Below the pieces are notes generated by a model. The model did not search any database. It saw only the letters and a program-made list of their open reading frames with translations, and was not told the DNA's origin. A program made the position numbers and the translations under genes. Positions 14,976 through 23,606 of a stretch of DNA of 64,000 bases are shown one piece after another. The number at the start of each line of letters is the position of its first letter. The stretch's first letter is position 1. This DNA comes from Alicyclobacillus sp. (lineage in GTDB: Bacteria > Bacillota > Bacilli > Alicyclobacillales > Alicyclobacillaceae): positions 1-64,000 of the forward strand of contig NZ_JAIMAV010000006.1 in NCBI RefSeq assembly GCF_023511815.1, given 5' to 3'.

Positions 14976-15758
14976 TTATAGCACACGGTCCGCGCTCCGA
15001 ATCCGCATGGGCCAGATCACGCGTTCCCAGGGGGCGACCCAATGGCTCGTTCGCATCCGTTCACGCCAACGAACACCGTCCTCCGACCGGTCCGACATCA
15101 CCCAGAGCAGGTTCTGGTCGAGGAAGGATGGCACGGAGCCCACCGGCAACACCCAGACGTGGCCAAACCGCTCCCTGGCCGCGCGCGCAAACTCCGCGAG
15201 CGCTCCCGTGGCGGGCATCCGGTCAATGATGTTGCACACCACCGCCCCGCCGGGAACCGTGATCCGCCTCAGCCGCTCCACGAAGGCCTCGGACAGGATG
15301 CGCGCATCGAGCGAGCGGGCCCGGTACACATCGACGAACACCAGGTCGTACGGGGTGGCGGCGTGATCGCAAAACAGCACCGCGTCATGCACGTAGTACT
15401 GGGCCCGTCCGGGCTCCGGTGCGTCGAAGTATTGGAGGGCCAGCTCGATGACGGTCTGGTCAATGTCCACACCCTCCGGCGCACAGGTCGGGTGGATCTG
15501 AAGGACGGTGCGCAACGCCGTCCCGGTGCCGACGCCGAGAGCGAGGAAGCGCCCCAGTTCGGGGCGGCTCTCCACCAGAGCCGCGAAGGCGCGCTGATAC
15601 GCGAACACAGGGCGGGCCCCCGCGACACACCGAATCGCCCCCTGCCACCCGCCGGATGCGCCAAACCGCAGATAACGAACCGATCCGCGTTGGCGTACCT
15701 GGATGCAGGAATGCACCACGCCGGCGGTCTCATACAGGAGTTCATCCGGATACACCAT
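14976..15758 (-). CDS. Spermidine-synthase-like / class I SAM-binding protein
   Basis: A 260-residue protein with a Rossmann fold of the spermidine synthase superfamily: FLALGVGTGTALRTV (motif I), GVDIDQTVIELALQYF (acidic loop), YDLVFVDVYRA (motif IV). It lacks the clear polyamine-binding residues of true SpeE, so a polyamine role is uncertain; it may be an uncharacterised methyl- or aminopropyl-transferase. ATG at 15758 follows GGAAGG with an eight-base spacer; an upstream ATG at 15791 has no ribosome binding site. Confidence 0.75.
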   Translation of the reverse strand: MVYPDELLYETAGVVHSCIQVRQRGSVRYLRFGASGGWQGAIRCVAGARPVFAYQRAFAALVESRPELGRFLALGVGTGTALRTVLQIHPTCAPEGVDIDQTVIELALQYFDAPEPGRAQYYVHDAVLFCDHAATPYDLVFVDVYRARSLDARILSEAFVERLRRITVPGGAVVCNIIDRMPATGALAEFARAARERFGHVWVLPVGSVPSFLDQNLLWVMSDRSEDGVRWRERMRTSHWVAPWERVIWPMRIRSADRVL

Positions 15759-15863
15759 GCCGACGACCTTCCCGCGCATGATACCGCTCATGCGGTCCGA
15801 ACCCAGTATACCTGACGAGACGGCGGGGGGCGAGGGGCGGCCGGTCGAAGGCCCGGCGCAGCC

Positions 15864-16007
15864 CTACCTGGCGGGTGAAGGCGCGGGTGCGCGACCGGGC
15901 CACAGGTGGCCCAACCGCGGCAGCCAGGGCCGGACAAACCCAATCAACATCTGCACCCAACCCATGTAACGAAACAGGCGCGGAAGCCAAAAGAGCAACT
16001 GGAGCAC
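15864..16007 (-). CDS. Putative 47-residue amphipathic/membrane peptide
   Basis: An open frame of 47 codons starting GTG at 16007 (ATG at 16013 possible), six bases after AGAGGTG. The product is rich in Trp, Leu, Phe and Arg (LLFWLPRLFRYMGWVQMLIG) and would form a hydrophobic, positively flanked helix, ending in a Pro/Ala/Arg tail. It fills the gap between spoVAEa and the spermidine-synthase-like gene on the same strand. No family recognised; in GC-rich DNA a short chance frame is possible. Confidence 0.4.
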   Translation of the reverse strand: MLQLLFWLPRLFRYMGWVQMLIGFVRPWLPRLGHLWPGRAPAPSPAR

Positions 16008-16054
16008 CCCCATCACCTCTGGCGCGTTTCTGGAGACAGCGTCCCCGGTCCAGG

Positions 16055-16657
16055 TTATGCGCGCCCCGCGGCGTTGGTCAGGGCGGCCGCCCGCCGCCGA
16101 TGCTCGGCCATCAGCAACCGCAGCGCCTCGGTGGTGACAGGGGAGGCGCGCTCCGGCGCGTCCCGCCCTCCCATTTTGCCGATGTCCCCAATGCCGACCA
16201 CCAGGTCAATCCCCAGTTTCCGCACCGAGCCCACGGTGTCCCCGTACAGCGTGTCCTCGCCGGTGGGATAACCGTCTTTATCCACCGCCCCCGCCACCCG
16301 CCGCCGCATGCAGTCCACCGAGAAGTCCACGCGAACGCCCTCGGCCCAGGCGGTGTTCGACGCCACCGCGAGCGCGCCCATCACCTCGATGGATGGGTGA
16401 CGCACCAACGCGGCCATCGCGCGCTCCCCGTCGCCGCGGCCACCGTACCCGTTGTCGTCGAACATGACGATCACCGGGTCATACCGGGCCCGCCCCACCC
16501 AGCGCACGAGTTCCTCGCCGGACAGGGGGGTGGGATTCCCGGCGGACCGGGAGATCACGCGCGCGCGGAGCTGGCGGGCCGCCATCTTCAGCGCTCTGCG
16601 CGCCAGATCATCCCCGTCGGTGACCACAATCACCCGTCGCCGTTCCTCCTGCCCCAT
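16055..16657 (-). CDS. spoVAEA: Stage V sporulation protein AEa
   Basis: A 200-residue soluble SpoVAEa: RRRVIVVTDGDDLARRALKM at the start, RVISRSAGNPTPLSG, a DPVIVMFDDNGYGG segment and the terminal GDIGKMGG. It is the last gene of the spoVA cluster here (spoVAC-AD-AEb-AEa). SpoVA proteins move dipicolinic acid into the developing spore and out at germination; the AEa subunit's exact role is not settled. spoVAA, spoVAB and spoVAF of Bacillus subtilis are absent, as in many Bacillota. Confidence 0.9.
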   Translation of the reverse strand: MGQEERRRVIVVTDGDDLARRALKMAARQLRARVISRSAGNPTPLSGEELVRWVGRARYDPVIVMFDDNGYGGRGDGERAMAALVRHPSIEVMGALAVASNTAWAEGVRVDFSVDCMRRRVAGAVDKDGYPTGEDTLYGDTVGSVRKLGIDLVVGIGDIGKMGGRDAPERASPVTTEALRLLMAEHRRRAAALTNAAGRA

Positions 16658-16680
16658 CGGTCCCCCAGCCCCTCTACCCG

Positions 16681-17052
16681 TCAGCCCTTCGGCCGCGCGA
16701 AGACGGACGCCAGGAAGGCGAACACAATGGCGGCCGAGACCCCGGCGCTGGTCACCTCAAAGATGCCGGTGATGATTCCGATGAGTCCGTGCCGTTCGGC
16801 CTCCGCCAGGGCGCCGTGCACCAAGGAATTGCCGAAGCTGGTGATCGGCACCGTGGCGCCGGCGCCGGCGAAGCGGATCAGCGGGTCGTACAGCCCAAGC
16901 CCGTCGAGAATCGCCCCCGCGACGACGAGAATCACCATCACGTGCCCGGGAGACAACTTCGACACGTCCATGATCACCTGCCCGATGGCACAGATGATCC
17001 CGCCGACGACAAAGGCCCACACGAACGTCATCCAACCCCCTGCCATCGTCAT
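16681..17052 (-). CDS. spoVAEB: Stage V sporulation protein AEb
   Basis: A 123-residue four-helix membrane protein ([20 protein letters not shown] ... [14 protein letters not shown] ... [15 protein letters not shown] ... [13 protein letters not shown]). It is homologous to SpoVAC and is thought to form the DPA channel in the spore inner membrane with it. ATG at 17052 overlaps the spoVAD stop by four bases and is preceded by AAAGGACGG. Translational coupling fits joint assembly. Confidence 0.93.
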   Translation of the reverse strand: MTMAGGWMTFVWAFVVGGIICAIGQVIMDVSKLSPGHVMVILVVAGAILDGLGLYDPLIRFAGAGATVPITSFGNSLVHGALAEAERHGLIGIITGIFEVTSAGVSAAIVFAFLASVFARPKG

Positions 17053-18059
17053 CCGTCCTTTCTCTCGAGTACCACGGCGTGGCTGACCGCCGGAATGGTG
17101 TCCTGCTGTTGCTGGCTGACCGTCGACAGCAGCGCGCCGGTCGCGGACACCAGGATCCGACGCCACTCGCCTTCGAGCAAACGTTTGACAAAGTGGCCGA
17201 ACAGGACCAGGCTGCTGCAGGCCGCGCCACTTCCGCCGGAAAACACCTCGGGCTGGTCCGGCGCGTAAATCAGCACGCCGCAGTCCATCAACCGGTCACC
17301 GGGATCGACCCCGCGCTGCTCCAACAGATCCCGCAGGATGTTCAGTCCAACCCGGCCCAGATCCCCGGTGGCGATGGCGTCAAACTCATGAATCTTTCGC
17401 CCCGTGTCGCGCAGGTGCGCGAGGATGGTCGCCGCCGCCGCGGGGGCCATCGCGGCGCCGTACTCCCACGGGCTTTTGATCCCGTAGTCGACCACCCGCC
17501 CGACGGTCGCCGCGGTGATGGCGACGCGGCCCTGGCGCCCGACGAGCCCGACCCCGGCACCGGTCACCGTCCGCTGTGCGGTGGGCGGTTTTTGTGCGCC
17601 GTATTCGGTTGGGAAGCGAAACTGCCGCTCTGCGGTGGAGGTGTGGCTGGATGTGCCCGCCAGAACGCGCTGCGCGAATCCCGCGTCCACCGCCATGGCG
17701 GCCAGCGCGAGAGCCGCGGTCGAAGAGGCGCACGCGCTGTAGACGCCGATCTTCGGGATGTCGAACTCGCGGGTGCCGAAGTGAAATGACGTGACCTGGG
17801 CGTTCAGGTCCGCACCGAAGAACAGGTCGATGTCCTGGGGGGTGACGCCGGATTTTTGCAGGACAATCTGGACCGCCTCCCGGAACAGGCTCTGTTCGGC
17901 GTGTTCCCATGTGTCCGCCCCGCACCAGTCGTCCTCCTTGCGGACGTCGAAGCGGTTTCCGAGCGGGCCTTCCCCTTCCAGTTTTCCGGCGACCGTCGCC
18001 GTCTCTTCAATTCGCGGTTCACTCGGGAACAGCCACGTCTGCACTCCGATCTTGGGCAT
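17049..18059 (-). CDS. spoVAD: Stage V sporulation protein AD
   Basis: A 336-residue protein with a thiolase-like fold: [17 protein letters not shown] marks the former active-site Cys region, [11 protein letters not shown] and [11 protein letters not shown] are conserved. SpoVAD binds dipicolinic acid and acts peripherally at the inner spore membrane. ATG at 18059 follows GGAAAGGAGGAGAGGCG. It is coupled to spoVAEb by a four-base overlap. The longer frame upstream covers spoVAC in another frame and is not used. Confidence 0.95.
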   Translation of the reverse strand: MPKIGVQTWLFPSEPRIEETATVAGKLEGEGPLGNRFDVRKEDDWCGADTWEHAEQSLFREAVQIVLQKSGVTPQDIDLFFGADLNAQVTSFHFGTREFDIPKIGVYSACASSTAALALAAMAVDAGFAQRVLAGTSSHTSTAERQFRFPTEYGAQKPPTAQRTVTGAGVGLVGRQGRVAITAATVGRVVDYGIKSPWEYGAAMAPAAAATILAHLRDTGRKIHEFDAIATGDLGRVGLNILRDLLEQRGVDPGDRLMDCGVLIYAPDQPEVFSGGSGAACSSLVLFGHFVKRLLEGEWRRILVSATGALLSTVSQQQQDTIPAVSHAVVLERKDG

Positions 18060-18088
18060 CGCCTCTCCTCCTTTCCGTGGTCCGGCGG

Positions 18089-18547
18089 TCACAGATGCAT
18101 GACGAGGTATCGCACGAGAGAGACAAAAAAGGCGGCCACCACCCCGTACACAATCACCGGTCCGGCGAGCTTGAACATGTTTCCGCCCACGCCCGGGACC
18201 CACCCCTCCGTCCGGTGTTCGATGGCGGCCGAGGCCATGGTGTTGGCGAACCCGGTCACCGGGACCGCGGAACCGGCGCCCGCCCACTGCGCGAATTTGT
18301 CGTACACGCCGAGCGCCGTGGCGATGACGGACAACAGGATCATCACCGCGACGGTCGGATTGGAGGCCTCCTGCGGGCTGAAGCCGGCAAAGCGCACGAA
18401 CAGCGTCTGAACCACCTGGCCGATCACGCAGATGGCGCCGCCCACGAAAAACGCCCGGATGGTGTTGCGAACGATGGGCCGCTGCGGGGTGTGCTTGTCC
18501 ACAATCTGCTGGTAACTGACGTGACGCCCTTTGGACCTGACGGCCAC
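18089..18547 (-). CDS. spoVAC: Stage V sporulation protein AC
   Basis: A 152-residue membrane protein, first gene of the spoVA operon. A basic cytoplasmic start is followed by helices near FFVGGAICVIGQVVQTLF, AVMILLSVIATALGVYD, the GAGSAVPVTGFANTMAS loop and VIVYGVVAAFFVSLVRYL. SpoVAC is a mechanosensitive DPA-release channel in spores. GTG at 18547 follows GGGAGGTGGGAACA. A forespore-type promoter candidate lies 33 bp upstream and a strong terminator separates it from sigF. Confidence 0.93.
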   Translation of the reverse strand: MAVRSKGRHVSYQQIVDKHTPQRPIVRNTIRAFFVGGAICVIGQVVQTLFVRFAGFSPQEASNPTVAVMILLSVIATALGVYDKFAQWAGAGSAVPVTGFANTMASAAIEHRTEGWVPGVGGNMFKLAGPVIVYGVVAAFFVSLVRYLVMHL

Positions 18548-18580
18548 TGTTCCCACCTCCCTCGCGTCGAAGATCGTCCT

Positions 18581-18609
18581 TAGTGTTCCCCGCTCCGCCG
18601 TGTGTACTC
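18581..18609 (-). promoter_or_regulatory. Candidate forespore (sigma-F/sigma-G) promoter of spoVA
   Basis: On the minus strand GGGAACACTA (18590-18581) fits the sigma-F -10 pattern GGnrAnAnTw at every position; 14 bp upstream is GAGTA (18609-18605), a partial match to GYWTA. It lies 33 bp before the spoVAC start. In Bacillus subtilis spoVA is sigma-G dependent, and the two specificities overlap. Confidence 0.45.
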
Positions 18610-18622
18610 GCCGCAATCAAAG

Positions 18623-18647
18623 CGGGCCGCCCGTTGCGGGCGGCCCG
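18623..18647 (-). terminator. Terminator between sigF and spoVA
   Basis: CGGGCCGCCCG (18623-18633) and CGGGCGGCCCG (18637-18647) form a perfect 11-bp stem with a 3-base loop. On the minus strand it is followed by CTTTGATTG. It follows the sigF stop by 23 bp and would separate the sigF and spoVA transcripts. Confidence 0.75.
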
Positions 18648-18670
18648 ATCTGCGTGTACGCCTGTGTGAT

Positions 18671-19426
18671 TCACGAGAGTTGATTTCGAATGGCGGCCAG
18701 GATGCGCTTCTCCAGCCGCGAGACCTGCACCTGCGAGATCCCCAGCACGCGCGCGACGTCCGCCTGGGTTTTATCCTTGAAGAAGCGAAGGTAAACAATC
18801 AGGCGCTCTCGTTCCGGCAGCTTGGCCAGGACCTCGTGGAGGGCGATCTTGTCGAACCACTGTCCCTGCTCCTCATCGGCGATCTGATCCATGAGGTAAA
18901 TGGGATCGCCATCGTTCTCATACACCGTCTCGTGGATGGAGGCGGGGGTTCGGAGGGCCTCCTGGGCGAACACCACCTCGGACGGTTCAATGCCCAACTC
19001 CGCCGCGATCTCGGTGATGTGCGGTTGCCTGCCGAGGCGTTTGGCCAACTCGTCGCGAACCCGGCGGATCTGTTTGGCCGTCTCCTTGAGACTGCGGCTG
19101 ACCTTGACGGTGCTGTCGTCGCGCAGAAAGCGCTGGATCTCGCCGATGATCATCGGGACCGCGTAGGTGGAGAACTTCACGTCGTACGACAGATCGAACT
19201 TGTCGATCGCCTTGAGCAACCCGATGCAGCCAATCTGAAACAGGTCGTCCGCCTCGTACCCGCGGCCGAGAAACCGTTGCACGACCGCCCAGACCAACCG
19301 CTGGTTGTTCAGAACCAGCTCGTCCCTGGCGGCGCTGTCGCCCGCCTGGCTGCGGGCGATGCGATCCCGGATCTCCTCGTCGCTGAGCTTGTGCCCCCGG
19401 TCATCCAATCCCTTCGCATAGTCCAT
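18671..19426 (-). CDS. sigF: RNA polymerase sigma-F factor
   Basis: A 251-residue sigma-70 family factor directing early forespore transcription. Region 2 (DDLFQIGCIGLLKAIDKFDLS and FSTYAVPMIIGEI), region 3 (SRSLKETAKQIRRVRDEL) and region 4 (LPERERLIVYLRFF ... TQADVARVLGISQVQVSRLEKRI, in parts) are all present. ATG at 19426 has GGAG nine bases upstream; an ATG at 19441 directly after the spoIIAB stop is possible. It follows spoIIAA-spoIIAB, the usual regulators: SpoIIAB holds sigma-F inactive until the phosphatase SpoIIE activates SpoIIAA. Confidence 0.95.
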   Translation of the reverse strand: MDYAKGLDDRGHKLSDEEIRDRIARSQAGDSAARDELVLNNQRLVWAVVQRFLGRGYEADDLFQIGCIGLLKAIDKFDLSYDVKFSTYAVPMIIGEIQRFLRDDSTVKVSRSLKETAKQIRRVRDELAKRLGRQPHITEIAAELGIEPSEVVFAQEALRTPASIHETVYENDGDPIYLMDQIADEEQGQWFDKIALHEVLAKLPERERLIVYLRFFKDKTQADVARVLGISQVQVSRLEKRILAAIRNQLS

Positions 19427-19441
19427 TGCTCGCCGCTCCAT

Positions 19442-19906
19442 TCACTGACATTCGGGATCGCGATGGATGATCTTGCGCATCCGAACCCGGGTGCCGCGGC
19501 CTGGGGCGGAATCGATGACCAGTTCGTCGACAAAGTTCTCCATGATGGTGATCCCCATGCCGGAGCGTTCCAGGTCCGGGCGGGAGGTGTACAGCGGTTG
19601 CCGGGCGAGCTCCACGTCCTCGATGCCGACCCCGTCGTCTTCCACGATGACCTCCACGGAACCACCGTGAATGGCGCACGCGATGCGGACCTCGCCCACC
19701 GCGTCCTCGTACCCGTGGATGATGGCGTTGGTCACCGCCTCGGAGACCGCGGTCTTGAGCTCCGTGAGCTGTTCGAGGGTGGGATCCAGTTCGGCCACAA
19801 ACGCCGCGACCGCGACCCGGGCCAGGGACTCGTTCTCCGACCGGCTGGGAAACTGCAGACGCATGTAGTTTTTCTGCAGCACCGCGTGGCCAAGTGGTTT
19901 GTCCAT
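19442..19906 (-). CDS. spoIIAB: Anti-sigma F factor / serine kinase
   Basis: A 154-residue GHKL-type kinase. N-box [20 protein letters not shown]1 [11 protein letters not shown] and G2 [16 protein letters not shown] are present. It binds sigma-F and also phosphorylates SpoIIAA on serine. The first 14 residues are an extension relative to the Bacillus protein; a second ATG in [13 protein letters not shown] would give the standard length. An AAGGAGG lies 12 bases upstream of the first ATG, overlapping the end of spoIIAA, so translation is coupled. Confidence 0.95.
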   Translation of the reverse strand: MDKPLGHAVLQKNYMRLQFPSRSENESLARVAVAAFVAELDPTLEQLTELKTAVSEAVTNAIIHGYEDAVGEVRIACAIHGGSVEVIVEDDGVGIEDVELARQPLYTSRPDLERSGMGITIMENFVDELVIDSAPGRGTRVRMRKIIHRDPECQ

Positions 19907-19913
19907 GTCAGGA

Positions 19914-20258
19914 TCACGCCTCCTTCAGGGCGCGGAGGGCGCCTTCTTCACTGTCGTACACGGGCAGGATCTTGAACAGGCCGGACATCTCGAAGATCCT
20001 GCGCAGCGGCGGTGCAATCTCGCACAGGGCCATGCGCCCGCCGCGCTGCGAAAGCGTGCGGTACCGGCCAAGAATCAGGCCCAGTCCGGAGCTGTCCATG
20101 AACTCGATGCCGCGGAAGGACAGAACCAATCCTCGGTAATGCGCCTCCTCCAGCGCCGCCTCAATCTGATTGCGAATGGACTCCACGGCGTGGTGGTCCA
20201 GCTCTCCACCCAGGCGGACCACCACAATCCCGTCCTGCAGGGTTGTCTCCATGCTCAC
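19914..20258 (-). CDS. spoIIAA: Anti-sigma F factor antagonist
   Basis: A 114-residue STAS-domain protein. The phosphorylated serine lies in [28 protein letters not shown] and [17 protein letters not shown] are also typical. When dephosphorylated it displaces sigma-F from SpoIIAB. GTG at 20258 is nine bases after GGAG; an ATG two codons later is an alternative. First gene of the spoIIA operon here because dacF is separated from it by the divergent HTH-TPR gene. Confidence 0.94.
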   Translation of the reverse strand: MSMETTLQDGIVVVRLGGELDHHAVESIRNQIEAALEEAHYRGLVLSFRGIEFMDSSGLGLILGRYRTLSQRGGRMALCEIAPPLRRIFEMSGLFKILPVYDSEEGALRALKEA

Positions 20259-20308
20259 CAGAAAACGCTCCTTTCGTGGCGACCGGCAGCCAGAACTGTA
20301 CGCTAGAA

Positions 20309-20337
20309 GTTTCCCGCGTTGGATTGAAAAATCCTGC
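20309..20337 (-). promoter_or_regulatory. Candidate sigma-H promoter of the spoIIA operon
   Basis: GCAGGATTT (20337-20329, minus strand) matches the sigma-H -35 consensus RnAGGAwWW fully; GCGGGAAAC (20317-20309) is a fair RnnGAATww -10 at an 11-bp spacing. It lies about 50 bp upstream of the spoIIAA start. spoIIA is sigma-H and Spo0A dependent in Bacillus; a Spo0A box was not clearly seen. Confidence 0.45.
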
Positions 20338-20399
20338 TCGCCGACAAAACTAGTGACATTCCTACGAGATTCGACAACTCGCGCAGTTTCCGCAATCCC

Positions 20400-20458
20400 G
20401 CACGTATAGTAGAATGCACGTAGAATGAGGACGGTTTCACACCCCACGTGCACCGTCC
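20400..20458 (+). promoter_or_regulatory. Repeat-rich control region upstream of the HTH-TPR gene
   Basis: GCACGTA occurs at 20400-20406 and 20416-20422 (16 bp apart) around a TATAGT -10-like box (20405-20410). CACGTG follows at 20445-20450, and GGACGGT/ACCGTCC (20429-20435 and 20452-20458) forms a 7-bp hairpin just before the ribosome binding site. Candidate operator for the downstream regulator; no good -35 seen. Confidence 0.4.
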
Positions 20459-20473
20459 GCTGGAGGGTTGGCG

Positions 20474-21763
20474 ATGACTTCACTCGGTCAAAAACTGAAG
20501 GCGCTGCGCAAGGAGCGCCGCATGACGCAACAGGAGCTCTGCGCCGGACTGGTCACCTCCAGCATGATCAGCCAGATTGAGTCCGACCGCGTCGCCCCCT
20601 CGCCGCAACTGTTGGAAGAACTGGCGCGCCGGTTGGGTGTGCATCCCTCGTATTTCGAGGACGATTTCGTCCAGCACTCCGACCTGGCGCAGACCTACCG
20701 GCGCGCGCGCACCCTGCTGGAGATGAAGCACTACGAGGCGGCCTTGCCGTTGCTGCAGGAGGTGATGGCGCATCCGCAGCATTTCATCCGGGAAGAGGTG
20801 TTGTTCCGGGAAGTGGCGGAGTGCTGCGAGGCACTGGAGCGATGGGATGAGGCATGCGAAGCGTATGAACAGGTGGTGCGCGCCTCCCTCGAGAAGGAGG
20901 ATGTCCCCGGCGCGGTGCACGCCTACTATTCGCTGGGGCACCTGTTCCGAAGGCAGAACCGGCTGAGGATGTCCCGCATGTACTGGCAGCGCGCCGTGGA
21001 ACTCCTCGCACGGCACACCGATCTCGACATGCCGCTGGAGGTGAAGATCCGCGCCAATCTGGGGAGAACCCAGTACCTGTTGGGGGACCACCGGGCGGCA
21101 CTGGAAAACCTGGAGGTTGCGGCGAGGCTCGCAAAGGCGCGGGGACTGACTCTGGATTTGGCGACCATTCGGCACACCATGGGAAACGTCCTGATGGAGA
21201 CGGGACGGCATGACGATGCGCGCCTGGCGCTGGAAGAGGCGATGGCGCTTTACACCGTCACCCGTAATCAACGCGGGTACAATCAGTGTCTGGTCAATCT
21301 CGCGGTCAATCTGCGATTGGCAGGGGACCTGTCCGGCGCCCTCGAATACCTGAACCGGCTGGTCGAACACCGGGAGTTGCAGCGGGACAGCATCCGACTC
21401 GCCAATGCATACAGCGAGCGGGCCCTCTGCCGGTTGATGGCGGGGGACGCCATCGGCGCGGATGAGGACGCCCGCACCGCCCTGGCATTGGACCGGTACA
21501 CCAAGGACCTGCAGCTGAATGCGCGGGCTATCATCGCCGAAGCCTGCCTGGCGCTGAATCGGCCGCAGGAGGCGCGGCAGGTGGCGGAACAGGCGCTCGC
21601 CGGCTGGGAGGCCGACGCGGATCTGCCGCAAAAGGTGCAGTTACTCGGCCTCATCCGCCGGGCGTACGCGGCACTCGGGGATGAACCGCGCGCTCGGGAT
21701 GCCGCTCTGCAATTGGCGGCGCAGTTGCGTCAGGGCATGCCCCCTCTGCGTCCGGACCGATGA
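20474..21763 (+). CDS. HTH-XRE regulator with TPR repeats
   Basis: A 429-residue protein: residues 5-60 are an XRE HTH (LGQKLKALRKERRMTQQELC ... SSMISQIESDR), followed by about nine TPR-like helical hairpins (for example ALPLLQEVMAHPQ, WDEACEAYEQVV, YYSLGHLFRRQNR, RAALENLEVAARL, DARLALEEAMALY, GALEYLNRLVEH). This is the architecture of peptide- or ligand-responsive RRNPPA-like regulators. ATG at 20474 follows GGAGGG. It lies divergent to spoIIAA and convergent with dacF, so it breaks the usual dacF-spoIIAA arrangement and is a candidate regulator of sporulation entry; target and ligand unknown. Confidence 0.85.
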   Translation: MTSLGQKLKALRKERRMTQQELCAGLVTSSMISQIESDRVAPSPQLLEELARRLGVHPSYFEDDFVQHSDLAQTYRRARTLLEMKHYEAALPLLQEVMAHPQHFIREEVLFREVAECCEALERWDEACEAYEQVVRASLEKEDVPGAVHAYYSLGHLFRRQNRLRMSRMYWQRAVELLARHTDLDMPLEVKIRANLGRTQYLLGDHRAALENLEVAARLAKARGLTLDLATIRHTMGNVLMETGRHDDARLALEEAMALYTVTRNQRGYNQCLVNLAVNLRLAGDLSGALEYLNRLVEHRELQRDSIRLANAYSERALCRLMAGDAIGADEDARTALALDRYTKDLQLNARAIIAEACLALNRPQEARQVAEQALAGWEADADLPQKVQLLGLIRRAYAALGDEPRARDAALQLAAQLRQGMPPLRPDR

Positions 21764-21764
21764 C

Positions 21765-21798
21765 AAAAGGGGCGAGAAAACGTCTCTCGCCCCCTTTA
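21765..21798. terminator. Bidirectional terminator between the HTH-TPR gene and dacF
   Basis: AAAGGGGCGAGA (21766-21777) pairs with TCTCGCCCCCTTT (21785-21797) with one bulged C and a 7-base loop; A-tracts and T-tracts flank both sides, so it can terminate both convergent genes. Confidence 0.8.
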
Positions 21799-21828
21799 CT
21801 CCGCCCTCGTTTGCTCCCACAACAGCGG

Positions 21829-23118
21829 TCAGTGGCCGAAGGTCACCAGGCCCCTCAACGTCCGGCCGACGGTGTCCAACAGGCCGGCTCGCCGAGCGCC
21901 CTGTCCCGCGAGGAGACGGCAGGAGGCGACCACGTCCTCCCCGTCCAGGACCTTCAACTCCCCCACCACCTGGCCCGGTTTCACCGGCGCCCCGAGCTCC
22001 GACAGTTGGATCTGGGTCTGGAACTGAGGGTGCTCGGCTCGTTTGTGGATCACGCCCACCGTGTCTCCGGTGACCACCGGAATGGTGTCCGGCACCCCGT
22101 GCAGCACGTGCACGGTCCCGACCGTCTGACCGGCTTTGTACAACACCTTGGAGGTGTAGTGGCTGAAGGTCCAGTTCAGCAGTTCGCTGACCTCCCGATT
22201 TCGGACCGAGGGCTTGGGCGCGCCCATCACCACCGCGATCACCCGAAATCCGTCCTTCTTGGCCGTGGCCGACAGGCAGTATTTCGCCTCCGCCGTGTAC
22301 CCGGTCTTCAGCCCGTCGACCCCGGGGTAGAACCGCACCAATTTATTGGTGTTGACCAGCCAGAACGGGTGTTCGGTATCCTTTCGCAGATAGTCGCTGT
22401 ACACGGACGTGTACTTGGTGATCCATTCGTGTTTCAAGAGCTCCCGGGACATGATGGCGATATCGTGGGCCGAGCTGTAGTGGTCCGGCTCCGGCAGGCC
22501 GTTGCAATTGACGAAATGCGTATCGTCCATTCCCAATTCGTGCGCTCGGCGATTCATCTGGCGGACAAAGTTTTCCTCGCTGCCGGAGAGGTGTTCCGCC
22601 AGGGCGACGCAGGCGTCGTTGGCGGACGCGACGGCGATGCCTTTGATCAGGTCCTCCACCGTCATGGTTTCACCCGGTTCGAGGAAGATCTGCGATCCCC
22701 CCATGCTCGCGGCGTACTCACTGGCCTTCACCCGATCGGAGAACCGCAATCGGCCGCCGTCAATCGCCTCGGCGACCAACAGCAACGTCATCACCTTCGT
22801 GATGCTCGCCATCGGCAGCTTTTCGTGCGCGTCTTTCTCGAACAGGACCCGCCCGGTCGCATAGTCCATGACGACGGCCGCGCGCGACTCGTGCGCCAGG
22901 TCCGTCTCGAGATTGTCTTCCGCCTCCTCACGCACCGGACGGATGTCCACCGTCGCGGCCCTGGCCGCGGACGCACCCGCGGAAACCACGGCGCTGTCCT
23001 TGCCCGCCGCGCCGGGTGCGTGAACCGCGGCCAGGACGCCCGGGGCGCCCGGCGCCGTGGCCAACAGGATGGCCATCACCCCGGCCGCCGTCCATCTGCG
23101 TCTGTTTGGAACTCCCAT
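21829..23118 (-). CDS. dacF: D-alanyl-D-alanine carboxypeptidase, DacF-type
   Basis: A 429-residue penicillin-binding protein: signal peptide (WTAAGVMAILLATAPG), then the S11 peptidase domain with SITK (nucleophile Ser), SAN in AVASANDAC, and KTG in DGLKTGYTAEAKY, then the PBP5-type C-terminal beta domain (GVIHKRAEHPQFQ). It trims D-Ala from peptidoglycan pentapeptides; DacF acts from the forespore in cortex synthesis. An additional Ala-rich linker (about residues 30-70) is unusual. A possible forespore promoter lies about 55 bp upstream. In Bacillus subtilis dacF heads the spoIIA operon; here it is separated from it. Confidence 0.9.
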   Translation of the reverse strand: MGVPNRRRWTAAGVMAILLATAPGAPGVLAAVHAPGAAGKDSAVVSAGASAARAATVDIRPVREEAEDNLETDLAHESRAAVVMDYATGRVLFEKDAHEKLPMASITKVMTLLLVAEAIDGGRLRFSDRVKASEYAASMGGSQIFLEPGETMTVEDLIKGIAVASANDACVALAEHLSGSEENFVRQMNRRAHELGMDDTHFVNCNGLPEPDHYSSAHDIAIMSRELLKHEWITKYTSVYSDYLRKDTEHPFWLVNTNKLVRFYPGVDGLKTGYTAEAKYCLSATAKKDGFRVIAVVMGAPKPSVRNREVSELLNWTFSHYTSKVLYKAGQTVGTVHVLHGVPDTIPVVTGDTVGVIHKRAEHPQFQTQIQLSELGAPVKPGQVVGELKVLDGEDVVASCRLLAGQGARRAGLLDTVGRTLRGLVTFGH

Positions 23119-23170
23119 CCCCCATCAACCCCTTTCCCTGATGGCCGGCACCGTCCGGCCCTCCTGCCGC

Positions 23171-23200
23171 TAGTGTGCGCGCGGCTTGGCGATTCTATCA
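23171..23200 (-). promoter_or_regulatory. Candidate forespore promoter of dacF
   Basis: On the minus strand GCGCACACTA (23180-23171) matches GGnrAnAnTw at 8 of 10 positions and shares the ACACTA core with the spoVA candidate; TGATA (23200-23196) lies 15 bp upstream as partial -35. Confidence 0.3.
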
Positions 23201-23273
23201 GGCCGGACCGCCGGGCGAGGGGCGAGCGGCTGCCGGCCGCGCCATCGGCTGGGTCAGGGCGCAAATCCAAAGA

Positions 23274-23296
23274 GGCGGAAGCCTTTGGCTTCCGCC
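23274..23296 (-). terminator. Terminator after the DUF1540 gene
   Basis: GGCGGAAGCC (23274-23283) and GGCTTCCGCC (23287-23296) make a perfect 10-bp stem with loop TTT; on the minus strand TCTTTGGATTT follows. It lies about 60 bp past the DUF1540 stop. Confidence 0.75.
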
Positions 23297-23354
23297 CCGT
23301 TCTCGATGGATGGGTCGCTGCGTGCGGGAGGATATTCCATTCCAATCCGTGGGC

Positions 23355-23546
23355 CTAGACGTGCACCTCGTGTTCCGCCGCGTAGCCGTCGTCAAAGTCC
23401 CGGTATCGGAAGGTCCCGCATTCCGTCCCCTTCGAGGTTCCGACGATGTCATTCCCGTTGGAACGAACCTCAATCTCGTCGGCCACACAGTCGTGGCGCT
23501 CGTTGAAGACACACTCCTCGACCAGGCAACGGACACCCTTCGGCAT
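23355..23546 (-). CDS. DUF1540 domain protein
   Basis: A 63-residue protein with the DUF1540 Cys pattern: VRCLVEECVFNERHDCVADEIEV, then TECGTFRY. Four conserved cysteines suggest a metal site. Many sporulating Bacillota carry one or more such proteins, and some are spore-associated, but the function is not known. ATG at 23546 follows GGGGAGGGATGACAC. It lies downstream of deoB and is followed by a good terminator. Confidence 0.85.
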   Translation of the reverse strand: MPKGVRCLVEECVFNERHDCVADEIEVRSNGNDIVGTSKGTECGTFRYRDFDDGYAAEHEVHV

Positions 23547-23606
23547 GTGTCATCCCTCCCCCGGTCACAGGATTCCTCCCCGGGGAAGCGGCCATGCTGG
23601 CGGGTT

